Source of the DNA: Vibrio porteresiae DSM 19223
Lineage (GTDB): Bacteria > Pseudomonadota > Gammaproteobacteria > Enterobacterales > Vibrionaceae
Assembly (NCBI RefSeq): GCF_024347055.1
Contig: NZ_AP024896.1
Span: 1,550,001 to 1,614,000 of the forward strand
Direction of reading: 5' to 3'
Length of the DNA stretch: 64,000 nt
A model generated the notes under the pieces. The model was given only the letters and a program-made list of their open reading frames with translations. It made no database searches and was not told where the DNA came from. Below, piece after piece: positions 8,291-17,452 of this stretch. The position numbers and the translations under genes were made by a program. Within the stretch, counting starts at the first letter, position 1; every line of letters begins with the position of its first letter.

Positions 8291-9232
8291 ATGACCTCAA
8301 ATAACTCTGATAGAACTGAGCAAGTTTCAATCGCAACCTCAACCAAACTGGCGGAATGTTTAGCCAAATGGAGCGGTGGTAGAAATCACACTGAAACCAA
8401 AATCTCAGGCCTAACTTTAACCTGCTGGGACTCAACAACCTTACCCACTAGCTACACCCACAACGCAAGCATTTGTCTTATTGCTCAGGGTAAAAAGCAG
8501 GTGGTATTGGGCGATGAGCATTATGTGTATGACGCCAATCATTTTCTGATTTCATCGGTTAACTTACCCGTGATAGCCAACATCATCGAAGCCTCACCAG
8601 AGAAACCTTATTTGGGATTGATCTTAGAATTGGACCTGCAAGAGATTTCGCAGCTCATGGTCGATACAGAAATGAATTACGCCAATTCGAGCACCCTAGA
8701 GAAAGGGATTGGCATTGGTTCATTAACTGAGCCCCTATTGGATGCGTTCGTGCGCTTAGTGGATTTACTTGAAGAGCCGCATAACATTGCAATTCTCGCG
8801 CCGATGATCAAACGGGAAATTTTCTTTCGATTACTGACCACAGAACAAGGGAAGCGCTTACATCAACTGGTGACCAATGGTAGCCACACACACCATATTT
8901 CTCGTGCGATTGAGTGGATCAAACGTAACTACATCTCACCGCTGAACGTGAGTGATCTTGCCTCTTATGCGGGAATGAGTAAGTCAGCGTTTTATAACCA
9001 CTTTCGTTCCATCACCTCAATGACGCCGCTGCAATTTCAAAAGAAACTGCGTTTAAATGAAGCGCGTCGTTTGATGCTCACAGAAAATCTAGATGCGCTC
9101 GCCACAACCTTTAAAGTGGGTTACGAAAGCCCATCGCAATTTAGCCGCGAGTACAGCCGTCTTTTTGGCGCGCCACCGGTAAAAGACATCAAGCAGTTGA
9201 GAGAATCAGGCGCTCTTGCTCCCGCCAGTTAA
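8291..9232 (+). CDS. AraC-family transcriptional regulator (AraC_N type)
   Basis: Of 313 residues, about 25-180 form the AraC-type N-terminal sensor domain found in YqhC-like regulators (SGLTLTCWDSTTLPTSYTHN, SICLIAQGKKQVVLGDEHY, FLISSVNLPV). Residues about 205-300 form the double helix-turn-helix: ISRAIEWIKRNYISPLNVSDLA, GMSKSAFYNHFRSITSMTPL, and the second helix pair with VGYESPSQFSREYSRLFG. GGTGGA lies just before the start. Regulators of this group respond to reactive aldehydes or similar small molecules in the cases studied. The divergent CMD-like gene is the probable target; the signal is unknown. Confidence 0.87.
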   Translation: MTSNNSDRTEQVSIATSTKLAECLAKWSGGRNHTETKISGLTLTCWDSTTLPTSYTHNASICLIAQGKKQVVLGDEHYVYDANHFLISSVNLPVIANIIEASPEKPYLGLILELDLQEISQLMVDTEMNYANSSTLEKGIGIGSLTEPLLDAFVRLVDLLEEPHNIAILAPMIKREIFFRLLTTEQGKRLHQLVTNGSHTHHISRAIEWIKRNYISPLNVSDLASYAGMSKSAFYNHFRSITSMTPLQFQKKLRLNEARRLMLTENLDALATTFKVGYESPSQFSREYSRLFGAPPVKDIKQLRESGALAPAS

Positions 9233-9280
9233 ACGGTTTGTGAAGCTAGGAAAGGAATAGGAAAAGGGAATTTTTCACAA

Positions 9281-9315
9281 ATAAAAAAGGCGACTTTATA
9301 AGCCGCCTTTCTTCG
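9281..9315. terminator. Bidirectional terminator between AraC regulator and ybiT
   Basis: AAAGGCG at 9286-9292 pairs with CGCCTTT at 9304-9310. On the minus strand (end of ybiT) the stem runs into TTTTTTATTTG; on the plus strand the T-run is shorter. Confidence 0.75.
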
Positions 9316-9338
9316 TTAATCGAGCCTTGCTTAAGCCA

Positions 9339-10928
9339 CTATAGGCCTTTTTTCGCTAGGTACTCATCGTAAGTGCCGTGGAAGTCGTTAACGCCTTCTT
9401 TACTGATTTCGATGATACGCGTCGCAATAGACGATACGAACTGACGGTCGTGAGAAACAAACATCAAGGTGCCTTTGTAGTTCTCAAGCGCCAAGTTCAA
9501 TGCTTCGATCGATTCCATATCCATGTGGTTGGTTGGTTCGTCCATCAATAGGATGTTTGGTTGTTGCATAATCAACTTACCAAACAGCATACGACCTTGC
9601 TCACCACCAGAAATCACTTTTACTGATTTCTTAATGTCGTTTTGTGAGAACAGCATACGACCTAGGATGCCGCGCACCACTTGCTCATCGTCACCTTCTT
9701 TCTTCCACTGACCCATCCAGTCCAGTAGACTCAAATCTTCCGCAAATTCATGCGCATGGTCTTGAGCGTAGTAACCGATGTTGCTGTTCTCAGACCATTT
9801 GATTTCACCGTGCATTGGTTCCATCGCACCCGCTAGCGTATTTAGCATGGTTGATTTACCGATACCGTTCTCACCGATGATCGCAATACGCTCACCCACT
9901 TCAACCATCATGTTCACGTTGTTGAACAAGATGTTGTCGTCGTAACCTTGTTTCATTTCGGTCACTTCAAGTGCGTTACGGTAAAGCTCTTTCGCTTGGT
10001 CAAAACGGATAAATGGCGATTGACGGCTTGACGGTTTCACTTCATCAATCTGAATCTTATCAATCAGTTTTTGACGAGAAGTTGCTTGTTTTGCTTTTGA
10101 TGCGTTAGCAGAGAAGCGGCTTACGAACGTTTTTAGTTCAGCAATTTGTGCTTTCTTCTTCGCGTTGTCCGCTTGGAGACGTTCACGAGCTTGCTCTGCT
10201 GCAATCATGTATTCGTCGTAATTACCAGTGAACATACGTAGCTCACCGTAATCCAAGTCCGCCATATGTGTACATACCGTGTTTAGGAAGTGGCGGTCGT
10301 GGGAAATGATGATCATGGTGCAGTTACGCGCCAATAGCGTTTGCTCCAACCATGCGATGGTGCTCATGTCCAAGTTGTTGGTTGGTTCGTCAAGTAGCAT
10401 GATGTCAGGTTCAGCGAACAGAACCTGAGCCAACAACACACGCAGTTTTAGACCAGGAGCGATTTCGCTCATCAAACCGTAGTGGTAAGACTCTTCGATA
10501 CCAAGACCTAACAGCAATTCGCCCGCACGAGCTTCAGCTGAGTAACCGTCCATCTCCATGAATTCGGTCTCTAGATCGCCAACACGCATACCGTCTTCAT
10601 CAGACATTTCTGGCAATGCATAGATGCGGTCGCGCTCTTCTTTTACTGCCCACAACTCTTTGTGACCCATAATAACGGTATCGATAACCGAATGCGCTTC
10701 AAACGCAAATTGGTCCTGACCCAACTTCGCCATACGCTCATTTGGATCCGCCATAACGATACCGCCAGAAGGTTCAAGTTCAGAACCTAGAATCTTCATA
10801 AAGGTCGATTTGCCACAGCCGTTCGCACCGATAAGACCATAGCGGTTACCATTACCAAATTTAACGGAAATGTTTTCAAACAATGGCTTATCGCCAAATT
10901 GCATTGTGATGTTTGCAGTTGAGAGCAC
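9339..10928 (-). CDS. ybiT: ABC-F family ATPase, YbiT type
   Basis: A 529-residue soluble tandem ATPase without membrane segments, the length of E. coli YbiT (ABC-F subgroup that acts on ribosomes). The N-terminal start LSTANITMQFGDKPLFENIS, Walker A GANGCGKST (34-42), Walker B MLLDEPTNNLDMST, and the degenerate first signature APGLKLRVLLAQ are all YbiT-like. The interdomain linker (about 240-310) is charged and alpha-helical. The second ATPase has GENGIGKST near residue 350, SGGEQGRM and LLMDEPTNHMDMES. Single-gene unit ended by its own terminator. Confidence 0.9.
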   Translation of the reverse strand: MLSTANITMQFGDKPLFENISVKFGNGNRYGLIGANGCGKSTFMKILGSELEPSGGIVMADPNERMAKLGQDQFAFEAHSVIDTVIMGHKELWAVKEERDRIYALPEMSDEDGMRVGDLETEFMEMDGYSAEARAGELLLGLGIEESYHYGLMSEIAPGLKLRVLLAQVLFAEPDIMLLDEPTNNLDMSTIAWLEQTLLARNCTMIIISHDRHFLNTVCTHMADLDYGELRMFTGNYDEYMIAAEQARERLQADNAKKKAQIAELKTFVSRFSANASKAKQATSRQKLIDKIQIDEVKPSSRQSPFIRFDQAKELYRNALEVTEMKQGYDDNILFNNVNMMVEVGERIAIIGENGIGKSTMLNTLAGAMEPMHGEIKWSENSNIGYYAQDHAHEFAEDLSLLDWMGQWKKEGDDEQVVRGILGRMLFSQNDIKKSVKVISGGEQGRMLFGKLIMQQPNILLMDEPTNHMDMESIEALNLALENYKGTLMFVSHDRQFVSSIATRIIEISKEGVNDFHGTYDEYLAKKGL

Positions 10929-11150
10929 AAGAAATCCTAAGTTCGTTTTACATAAACAGCGTGATAAACACGAAAAAAGTTGGCATTAGCCAACTTTCAA
11001 ATTTGTGACATAGTAGCAGTTTTTTTTCTAATCTTCAGCCCTTCCGAGGATATTTCATCTTAATCTTGTCACTTTTATCATTGATAGCCTACGACATACC
11101 TTTAAATATGTCGAAAAATATCAATATAAATCATTATGATAACGAAAAAA

Positions 11151-13625
11151 CTACCAACGTTGTTCTAACCAATAAAAGCGCTGCTGAGTCGACATGACCT
11201 CTTCCGTCTGTGCAAACAGCTCTGCCACATCGGAAACGTGTTCAGACGTAAAGTTGGCAACGGTACTCACCACCACTAACCGCACTGTTTTTGCACCTTG
11301 CCGCGTGGCTTTGAAATGCCAAGAGCCAGAACGGTAACTGACCTCGTCTCCTTCCTGCTTAGGTAACTCGGATAATATCTGCGCAACTTCTCGCCCACTG
11401 CGGATATAGTAGAGATATCCCCCAGCGATTTTTTGTCGCGACCAATAATCACTGCGGCCAAGCGTAAGCGGATTTTCAGTGGCAACCACTACCGAATTGG
11501 GCGTTGGCTCTGGAGCAATCTCCACTGGGGTACATTTAAATTCCGGTTGTCCCGAATAGGCATCAACTCGTGGGTCAACTAAGCTGCAAGGTTTGGCATC
11601 CGCAGCGGTTAATTCATTCCAATGAATTGGCATAAAAAGCTCACCACGTTTCATCCCATCGTTAAACATCACCTTAGCCCGCACTTTACCTTGCTGATTG
11701 CTCACTGTCGCAATGTGCCCGTCATTGAGCTGATATTGCTGCGCGGTATCTGGATGGATCATAAAGTAAGGATCGCAGTGAAACGAGGCTAAGCGCGTTG
11801 ATAATCCGGTACGTGTCATGGTGTGCCAGTGATCCCTTGTACGTCCAGTATTGAGCAACAACGGATATTGCGCTGAGATCTGCCGTTGAGGCATTCGATG
11901 ACTCACCGCTAAAAAATTCGCTTTGCCATTAGCGGTATAAAACTGCTTATCGGTAAAAAGGCGCTGATTAACTAACTCAGATTGATACTCGAGCACGGGC
12001 CACTGCTGTGGCATCAAGTGGTGATACTCTTGATCGGTCAGTTTAGCCAAACCAATCAAGTTCAAATCCCGTGGTTTCACATGCTGATTCAGCCCCGTCA
12101 TCGCTGCATATTCGCGAAACACTTCCCCTTCGTGGTGATAATCGAACTGCTCTTTAAATCCCATGCGCTGAGCCACTTGGCTGACGATCCACCAATCGGG
12201 TTTCGCTTGCCCTGGACTGGCGAGCAATTTTCGTTGTCTCGAGATACGGCGCTCAGAGTTAGTGACGGTGCCGGATTTTTCACTCCAACCTTGGGCAGGT
12301 AACAGTAAATCAGCACAGCGCGTGGTGGCGGTATCGGCAATGCAGTCGGATACCACTACAAATTGGCAATTCTCAAGTGCAGCTTGGATTTTGTCGCTGT
12401 TCGGTAAACTCACTACCGGATTGGTCGCCATAATCCAAATCGCTTTGATTTTGCCTACCGCCAGCGCATCAAACATATCCACTGCTTTGAGTCCCGGTTT
12501 GCTGGCGAGCGAGTCGGTGTGCCAAAATTCGCGAATCGCCGCCATCTCTTGCGGCTGATCAAACTCCATATGCGCCGCAAGGGTGCTGGCTAATGCACCC
12601 ACTTCTCGTCCGCCCATCGCATTAGGCTGCCCTGTCACCGAAAACGGACCACAGCCTGCATAACCGATTTTTCCACTCGCAAGGTGACAATTGATAATGC
12701 TGTTGACTTTATCTGAGCCCTGAGTGGATTGGTTGACCCCTTGTGAGTAAATGGTCACTACTCTTTTATGTTCAGCAAACACTCGATAAAACTGATCTAG
12801 CTCGGTACTCGTTAATCCCGTTACATCTGCCGTATTGGTTTCTTGCTGCGCTGCGGCTAACGCTGCCTCAAACTGGTTGGTGTGCTTAGTAATAAACTCC
12901 CTATCGAGCGCTTGATGGTCGGCAAGATAACCGAATAAACCATTAAACAACGCGACATCAGAGCCGGAATGAATGGGCAAATGCTGATCGGCGATATCGC
13001 AGCTTTCATTACGCCGTGGATCCACCACCAGCACTTTAAGATCAGGGTTATTTTCCTTGGCGACACGCAAACGTTGATACAGAACTGGATGGCACCATGC
13101 GAGGTTCGAACCAACCAGAATCACTACTTCTGCTTGTTCCAAATCTTCATAGACCACCGGCACACTGTCCATACCAAAGGCACGTTTGTGTCCTACGACT
13201 GACGATGCCATACACAAACGCGAATTGCTGTCGATATTGCTGCTGCCAATAAAGCCTTTCATCAATTTATTAGCGACATAGTAGTCTTCGGTAAGGAGCT
13301 GACCTGAAACATAAAAAGCAACGGAATCAGGGCCATATTCTGCAATGGTTTGCGTAAATTTGTCAGCAACGGTAGTCAGGGCTTCATCCCAAGCCACTCT
13401 TTGCCATTTCCCCGCAATGCGTTGCTGAGGATAAAGTAAGCGACCATCTTCAATGACCGTATCGCCCAAGGCGATGCCTTTGGTGCACAGCTTGCCGAAG
13501 TTGGCAGGATGACTTTTATCTCCACGCACTTCTAGCTTTCCACTGCCTAAAACACGGGCTTCAATACCACAACCGACTCCGCAGTAAGCACACGTTGACT
13601 TGGTCCATCCATCATGCGTCACCAT
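11151..13625 (-). CDS. nasA: Assimilatory nitrate reductase, large (molybdopterin) subunit
   Basis: Cytoplasmic reductase of nitrate to nitrite with bis-MGD molybdenum and one 4Fe-4S cluster. The cluster ligands are visible at the N-terminus: Cys12, Cys15, Cys19 and Cys47 (STCAYCGVGCG, KLCTKG). The molybdopterin-oxidoreductase domain follows (VVVDPRRNESCDIADQHLPI, YSQGVNQSTQGSDKVNSI, IMATNPVVSLPN), then the molydopterin-dinucleotide domain (LLNTGRTRDHWHTMTRT). At 824 residues it lacks the C-terminal BFD-like 2Fe-2S domain of Klebsiella NasA; the last 100 residues are instead cysteine-free. No NasB-type flavoprotein gene is in the window, so its electron donor is elsewhere. Divergent from cobA-nirBD, with AAGGGA before the start. 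Confidence 0.92.
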   Translation of the reverse strand: MVTHDGWTKSTCAYCGVGCGIEARVLGSGKLEVRGDKSHPANFGKLCTKGIALGDTVIEDGRLLYPQQRIAGKWQRVAWDEALTTVADKFTQTIAEYGPDSVAFYVSGQLLTEDYYVANKLMKGFIGSSNIDSNSRLCMASSVVGHKRAFGMDSVPVVYEDLEQAEVVILVGSNLAWCHPVLYQRLRVAKENNPDLKVLVVDPRRNESCDIADQHLPIHSGSDVALFNGLFGYLADHQALDREFITKHTNQFEAALAAAQQETNTADVTGLTSTELDQFYRVFAEHKRVVTIYSQGVNQSTQGSDKVNSIINCHLASGKIGYAGCGPFSVTGQPNAMGGREVGALASTLAAHMEFDQPQEMAAIREFWHTDSLASKPGLKAVDMFDALAVGKIKAIWIMATNPVVSLPNSDKIQAALENCQFVVVSDCIADTATTRCADLLLPAQGWSEKSGTVTNSERRISRQRKLLASPGQAKPDWWIVSQVAQRMGFKEQFDYHHEGEVFREYAAMTGLNQHVKPRDLNLIGLAKLTDQEYHHLMPQQWPVLEYQSELVNQRLFTDKQFYTANGKANFLAVSHRMPQRQISAQYPLLLNTGRTRDHWHTMTRTGLSTRLASFHCDPYFMIHPDTAQQYQLNDGHIATVSNQQGKVRAKVMFNDGMKRGELFMPIHWNELTAADAKPCSLVDPRVDAYSGQPEFKCTPVEIAPEPTPNSVVVATENPLTLGRSDYWSRQKIAGGYLYYIRSGREVAQILSELPKQEGDEVSYRSGSWHFKATRQGAKTVRLVVVSTVANFTSEHVSDVAELFAQTEEVMSTQQRFYWLEQRW

Positions 13626-13661
13626 ACATTTCCCTTACTATTTCTACTTTCAGCATAGAAA

Positions 13662-13678
13662 AGCAATTTATAGACCAA
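13662..13678 (-). promoter_or_regulatory. Candidate sigma-54 promoter for nasA
   Basis: Read on the minus strand: TTGGTCTATAAATTGCT. The GG and GC dinucleotides are exactly 10 bases apart as sigma-54 requires and the -12 box TTGCT is perfect; the -24 box has T for C after GG. Transcription would start near 13651, about 25 bases before the nasA ATG. Confidence 0.55.
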
Positions 13679-13732
13679 TACCCTCACGTAAACCAATCAA
13701 GTATTTGAATTTATTAAATAAAATAATTTATC

Positions 13733-13776
13733 TACCCACTATTAGGTAGAGGTGACTACCCAAGACTACTACCCAC
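13733..13776. promoter_or_regulatory. Cluster of NarL/NarP-type heptamers between nasA and cobA
   Basis: TACCCAC (13733-13739), two bases, then TTAGGTA (13742-13748) form a 7-2-7 inverted pair like the NarP/NarL consensus TACYYMT-N2-AKRGGTA with one mismatch per half. Two more TACCCA copies in the same orientation lie at 13757 and 13770, 13 bases apart. The sites lie about 60 bases upstream of the nasA promoter and 175-220 bases upstream of the cobA one, suitable for an activator. The NarL-type regulator at 23088 is the obvious candidate. Confidence 0.6.
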
Positions 13777-13947
13777 TTTTATGTATTTTTCACCATGAAA
13801 AGAAATCGTCGCACATCCATGGACCATTTTTCTCAATCTTGCCCATTCTCGCTTATGACCCGTATATGGTGATTCTTTGGAGATGACGTTATCTAACTTA
13901 TTGAAAAATATTATTTTAAAAAAGTATTCTCTCATTACATCACCTAT

Positions 13948-13964
13948 TTGGCATTCAACTTGCT
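13948..13964 (+). promoter_or_regulatory. Sigma-54 promoter for the cobA-nirBD operon
   Basis: TTGGCATTCAACTTGCT fits the consensus TTGGCA-N6-TTGCT with GG and GC exactly 10 bases apart. Predicted start near 13975 leaves a leader of about 55 bases before the cobA ATG. The surrounding 13777-13947 stretch carries no supported gene. Confidence 0.75.
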
Positions 13965-14030
13965 CTAGAGGGGAAAAGCGCTGTCGGAACAATCGACGCC
14001 CAAACTTAATCACCATGACGAGGCACTGGA

Positions 14031-14849
14031 ATGATGAAGACAATCACAAGCTCAACGATCACATTCGGTAATGTGGCTTTGGTCGGCGCAGGTCCTGGCG
14101 ATCCAGACTTGCTCACCATGAAAGCGGTCAAGGCCATTGATGCTGCGGACGTCATCATTTACGACAATTTGGTGAGTCGTGAAATTCAAGCGACCTTTCC
14201 GCATTCTGCTCAGCATGTCTATGTGGGTAAAGCCAAAGGCCACCACAGCATGAAGCAAGAAGAGATCAATGAACTGATTGCCAGCTACGCCATGCAAGGG
14301 TTGCAAGTGTGCCGAGTCAAAGGCGGTGATGCGTTTGTCTTTGGTCGCGGTGGTGAAGAGATGCTGTTTCTGGCTCAAAGAGGGATCCGAGTTGAAGTGG
14401 TACCGGGTATCACCGCCGCTTCAGGTTGCAGCACTTACGCCAATATTCCTTTAACTCATCGAGGGCTCGCACAAGGGTGCACTTTTATCACTGCTCATGC
14501 CGATAAATCCCTTGATGTTAATTGGGGCGCACTGGCGTCACTGAACCAAACCTTAGTCATTTACATGGGCTTATCGAAAGCGCAATGGATTCAAGAGACC
14601 TTAATCAAACATGGCATGGATCAAAGCACCCCTGTTGCGATTATTGAGAATGGCTGCACCACTCGCCAGCGCACCTTCACAGGCGAATTGACCGAATTAC
14701 ACCATTTAGCAACACACCACCAAGTCTGTTCGCCTGCCTTGATCGTCATCGGTCAAGTGGTCAAAGTGGCGTCACAAATGGAGTGGCTAGAACAATTAAC
14801 AGAACGGGAAGCAAAGTCAGACACCACAACCATTCGCCTCACCGCGTAA
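14031..14849 (+). CDS. cobA: Uroporphyrinogen-III C-methyltransferase (SUMT)
   Basis: SAM-dependent enzyme that methylates uroporphyrinogen III twice to precorrin-2, the precursor of siroheme. At 272 residues it is the stand-alone CobA form rather than a CysG fusion. Motifs: VALVGAGPGDPDLLTMKA, DVIIYDNLVS, CRVKGGDAFVFGRGGEE and EVVPGITAASG, all typical of the tetrapyrrole methylase fold. GAGG lies 7 bases before the start. It leads the operon with nirB, whose product needs siroheme; this explains its placement. The oxidase/ferrochelatase steps to siroheme are not encoded here. Confidence 0.92.
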   Translation: MMKTITSSTITFGNVALVGAGPGDPDLLTMKAVKAIDAADVIIYDNLVSREIQATFPHSAQHVYVGKAKGHHSMKQEEINELIASYAMQGLQVCRVKGGDAFVFGRGGEEMLFLAQRGIRVEVVPGITAASGCSTYANIPLTHRGLAQGCTFITAHADKSLDVNWGALASLNQTLVIYMGLSKAQWIQETLIKHGMDQSTPVAIIENGCTTRQRTFTGELTELHHLATHHQVCSPALIVIGQVVKVASQMEWLEQLTEREAKSDTTTIRLTA

Positions 14850-14888
14850 TGACAGCACTGACTCTAAAAACAAAATAAGGACATCATC

Positions 14889-17429
14889 ATGAGCAAAAAA
14901 CGCATTATTGTGGCAGGCAATGGAATGGTCGGTCATAAGTTTATCGACAATGTGATTCAATCTGGCAGCAATGAGTATGAGATAATCACCTTTTGTGAAG
15001 AAGCCCGTCTAGCCTATGACCGTGTGCATTTAACCTCTTATCTTACTGGCAGCACGGCCGCCGATTTAGCCCTCACCACCGAAGAGTATTACCAAACTCA
15101 CGGCATTCAATATCGCTTGAACGCCAAAGTTGCCGCGGTCAATCCCGAACAGCGCACCGTGACGTTAACCAATGGTGAAACCCTAGCCTACGACAAACTG
15201 ATTTTAGCGACCGGCTCATTCCCATTTGTCCCTCCGATTGCAGGTAACGATGGCGAACATTGCCATGTGTATCGCACTCTGGAAGATTTAGATGCCATTG
15301 AAGCCTCTAGCCAATCCAGCACCAGCGGTGTGGTCGTGGGGGGTGGTCTGCTGGGTTTAGAAGCGGCGAATGCGATTAAGAATTTAGGTCTGACGACACA
15401 TGTGGTGGAATTTGCACCACGCCTCATGGCAGTGCAGCTCGACCAAGACGGCGGCGAATTATTGCGCCGTAAAATTGAAGCCATGGGCGTCAATGTGCAC
15501 ACCGAAAAGGCAACCACGGAAATCGTTGCTGGCGAGTCGGCACGTTATCGCATGAACTTTGCCGATGGTTCGCATCTCGAAACCGACATGATTGTCTTCT
15601 CCGCTGGGATTCGTCCTCGTGACGAACTGGCACGCAACTCCACCATTACCATCGGTGAACGTGGTGGGATTGTGATCAACAATCACTGCCAAACCAACTA
15701 TGACGATATTTATGCCATTGGCGAATGTGCCCTGTGGAATAACCAAATTTTTGGCTTGGTCGCTCCGGGCTATCAAATGGCAAAAGTCGCCGCGCAACAT
15801 ATCTTAACGCCTGAGCAAGCTGCTGAATTTACTGGCGCAGATATGAGCACCAAACTCAAATTACTCGGTGTCGATGTGGCGAGCATCGGTGAAGTGCACG
15901 ACAAAACCGCAGGCGCGCTGTCGTACACCTATAAAGACGACATTGAGCAAGTCTACAAACGTCTGATTCTCTCTCACGATAAGAAATCCATTGTCGGCGC
16001 AGTATTAGTCGGTGATGCGCAATGCTACTCCAACTTACTGCAACTGCGTCAAAACAACATGACGTTGCCAGAAACCCCATCAGTGCTAATTTTACCTAAC
16101 GTGGCAGAAGATGAATCGTCTGCCATGGGCGTCGATGCCCTGCCTGATAGCGCGGTGATCTGTTCATGTTTTGATGTCACCAAAGGCACCATTGTCGAAG
16201 CCGTTAAAGCCGGCTGCACCACCATGGCTGAACTGAAAGAGACCACTAATGCCTCGACAGGTTGTGGTGGTTGTAGCGCTCTGGCTAAACAAGTGTTAGA
16301 CCGCGAACTGGCAAAATTGGGCGTCGAAGTCAACAACCATGTGTGTGAGCACTTCGCCTATTCACGCCAAGAACTGAGCGATTTGATTCGCGTCCATCAA
16401 ATCAAAACCTTCGACGAACTGCTTGCTCAATACGGTTCGGGCTTAGGGTGTGAAATTTGCAAACCGGCAGTGGGTTCTATCCTTGCCTCTTACTGGAACG
16501 ATTACATCCTGCGCCAAGAGCACATTGAGCTGCAAGACACCAACGATCTGTTCTTGGGCAACATGCAAAAAGATGGCACTTACTCGGTCGTCCCACGGAT
16601 TCCGGGCGGCGAAATCACCGCAGAAAAATTGATTGTACTGGGCGAAGTCGCTAAAGATTTTGGTTTGTACACCAAAATCACCGGCGGACAACGTATCGAC
16701 CTGTTCGGCGCACAACTTAACGATTTACCGCTTATTTGGCGACGTTTGGTGGATGCGGGCTTTGAAACGGGTCATGCTTACGGCAAATCTCTGCGTACCG
16801 TCAAATCCTGTGTGGGACAAACTTGGTGTCGCTACGGCGTGCAAGACAGCATGGGTCTCGCGATTGACTTAGAAAATCGCTACAAAGGGCTGCGCTCACC
16901 ACACAAACTCAAGTTTGCCGTCTCAGGCTGCACCCGTGAATGTGCTGAAGCGCAATCGAAAGACATCGGCGTGATTGCCACTGATAAAGGTTTCAACCTC
17001 TATATCTGTGGTAACGGCGGTATGCGCCCTCGTCATGCAGACCTATTCGCGACCGACCTCGACCAAGCTACTTTAGTGAAATATATCGACCGCGTGCTGA
17101 TGTTCTACATCCGCACTGCCGACCGCCTGCAACGCACGTCAGTGTGGTTAGAGAACCTTGAAGGCGGCTTAGATTACGTCAAAGAGGTAGTGATTGAAGA
17201 CAAACTCGGCATTTGCACCGAACTCGATCAAGCCATGGCAGACAACATCGCCAAATACCAATGCGAGTGGAAAACCACACTAGAAACACCCGAAAAATTG
17301 CAACGCTTTAGCCACTTCATCAACAGTGATGACCGTGATGATAACATCCAGTTTGTCGATATTCGCGGACAAATTGCCCCTAAAGCGCACCGCGATGATC
17401 TCGCTATCGAAATCACCCAAGTTCAATAA
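14889..17429 (+). CDS. nirB: NADH-dependent assimilatory nitrite reductase, large subunit
   Basis: Six-electron reduction of nitrite to ammonium in the cytoplasm. The 846 residues show the usual order: FAD/NADH oxidoreductase domain from residue 1 (KKRIIVAGNGMVGHKF, VVVGGGLLGLEAANA), BFD-like 2Fe-2S domains with Cys425, Cys427, Cys459 and Cys462 (ICSCFD, GCGGC), a second Cys pair near 516-519, then the nitrite/sulfite reductase ferredoxin-like half domain and the siroheme/4Fe-4S domain with Cys641, Cys647, Cys681 and Cys685 (SCVGQTWCRYG, SGCTREC). Translated 39 bases after cobA and 23 bases before nirD, with AAGG before the ATG. Confidence 0.95.
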   Translation: MSKKRIIVAGNGMVGHKFIDNVIQSGSNEYEIITFCEEARLAYDRVHLTSYLTGSTAADLALTTEEYYQTHGIQYRLNAKVAAVNPEQRTVTLTNGETLAYDKLILATGSFPFVPPIAGNDGEHCHVYRTLEDLDAIEASSQSSTSGVVVGGGLLGLEAANAIKNLGLTTHVVEFAPRLMAVQLDQDGGELLRRKIEAMGVNVHTEKATTEIVAGESARYRMNFADGSHLETDMIVFSAGIRPRDELARNSTITIGERGGIVINNHCQTNYDDIYAIGECALWNNQIFGLVAPGYQMAKVAAQHILTPEQAAEFTGADMSTKLKLLGVDVASIGEVHDKTAGALSYTYKDDIEQVYKRLILSHDKKSIVGAVLVGDAQCYSNLLQLRQNNMTLPETPSVLILPNVAEDESSAMGVDALPDSAVICSCFDVTKGTIVEAVKAGCTTMAELKETTNASTGCGGCSALAKQVLDRELAKLGVEVNNHVCEHFAYSRQELSDLIRVHQIKTFDELLAQYGSGLGCEICKPAVGSILASYWNDYILRQEHIELQDTNDLFLGNMQKDGTYSVVPRIPGGEITAEKLIVLGEVAKDFGLYTKITGGQRIDLFGAQLNDLPLIWRRLVDAGFETGHAYGKSLRTVKSCVGQTWCRYGVQDSMGLAIDLENRYKGLRSPHKLKFAVSGCTRECAEAQSKDIGVIATDKGFNLYICGNGGMRPRHADLFATDLDQATLVKYIDRVLMFYIRTADRLQRTSVWLENLEGGLDYVKEVVIEDKLGICTELDQAMADNIAKYQCEWKTTLETPEKLQRFSHFINSDDRDDNIQFVDIRGQIAPKAHRDDLAIEITQVQ

Positions 17430-17452
17430 TTGGTTAAAGAAGGAAACACAAG

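Noticed and set aside
12098..12340. Short frames inside nasA and nirB on both strands
   Set aside because: All overlap strongly supported enzymes and lack ribosome sites.
13808..13828. Possible NtrC site near GCACATCCATGGACC
   Set aside because: Only the left half-site resembles the GCAC-N7-GTGC consensus; about 9 of 15 positions match, too weak to list.
13756..14043. 95-codon open frame on the minus strand across the nasA-cobA gap
   Set aside because: It covers the heptamers and the sigma-54 promoter, has no ribosome site or family-like features, and overlaps the cobA start; best explained as chance.
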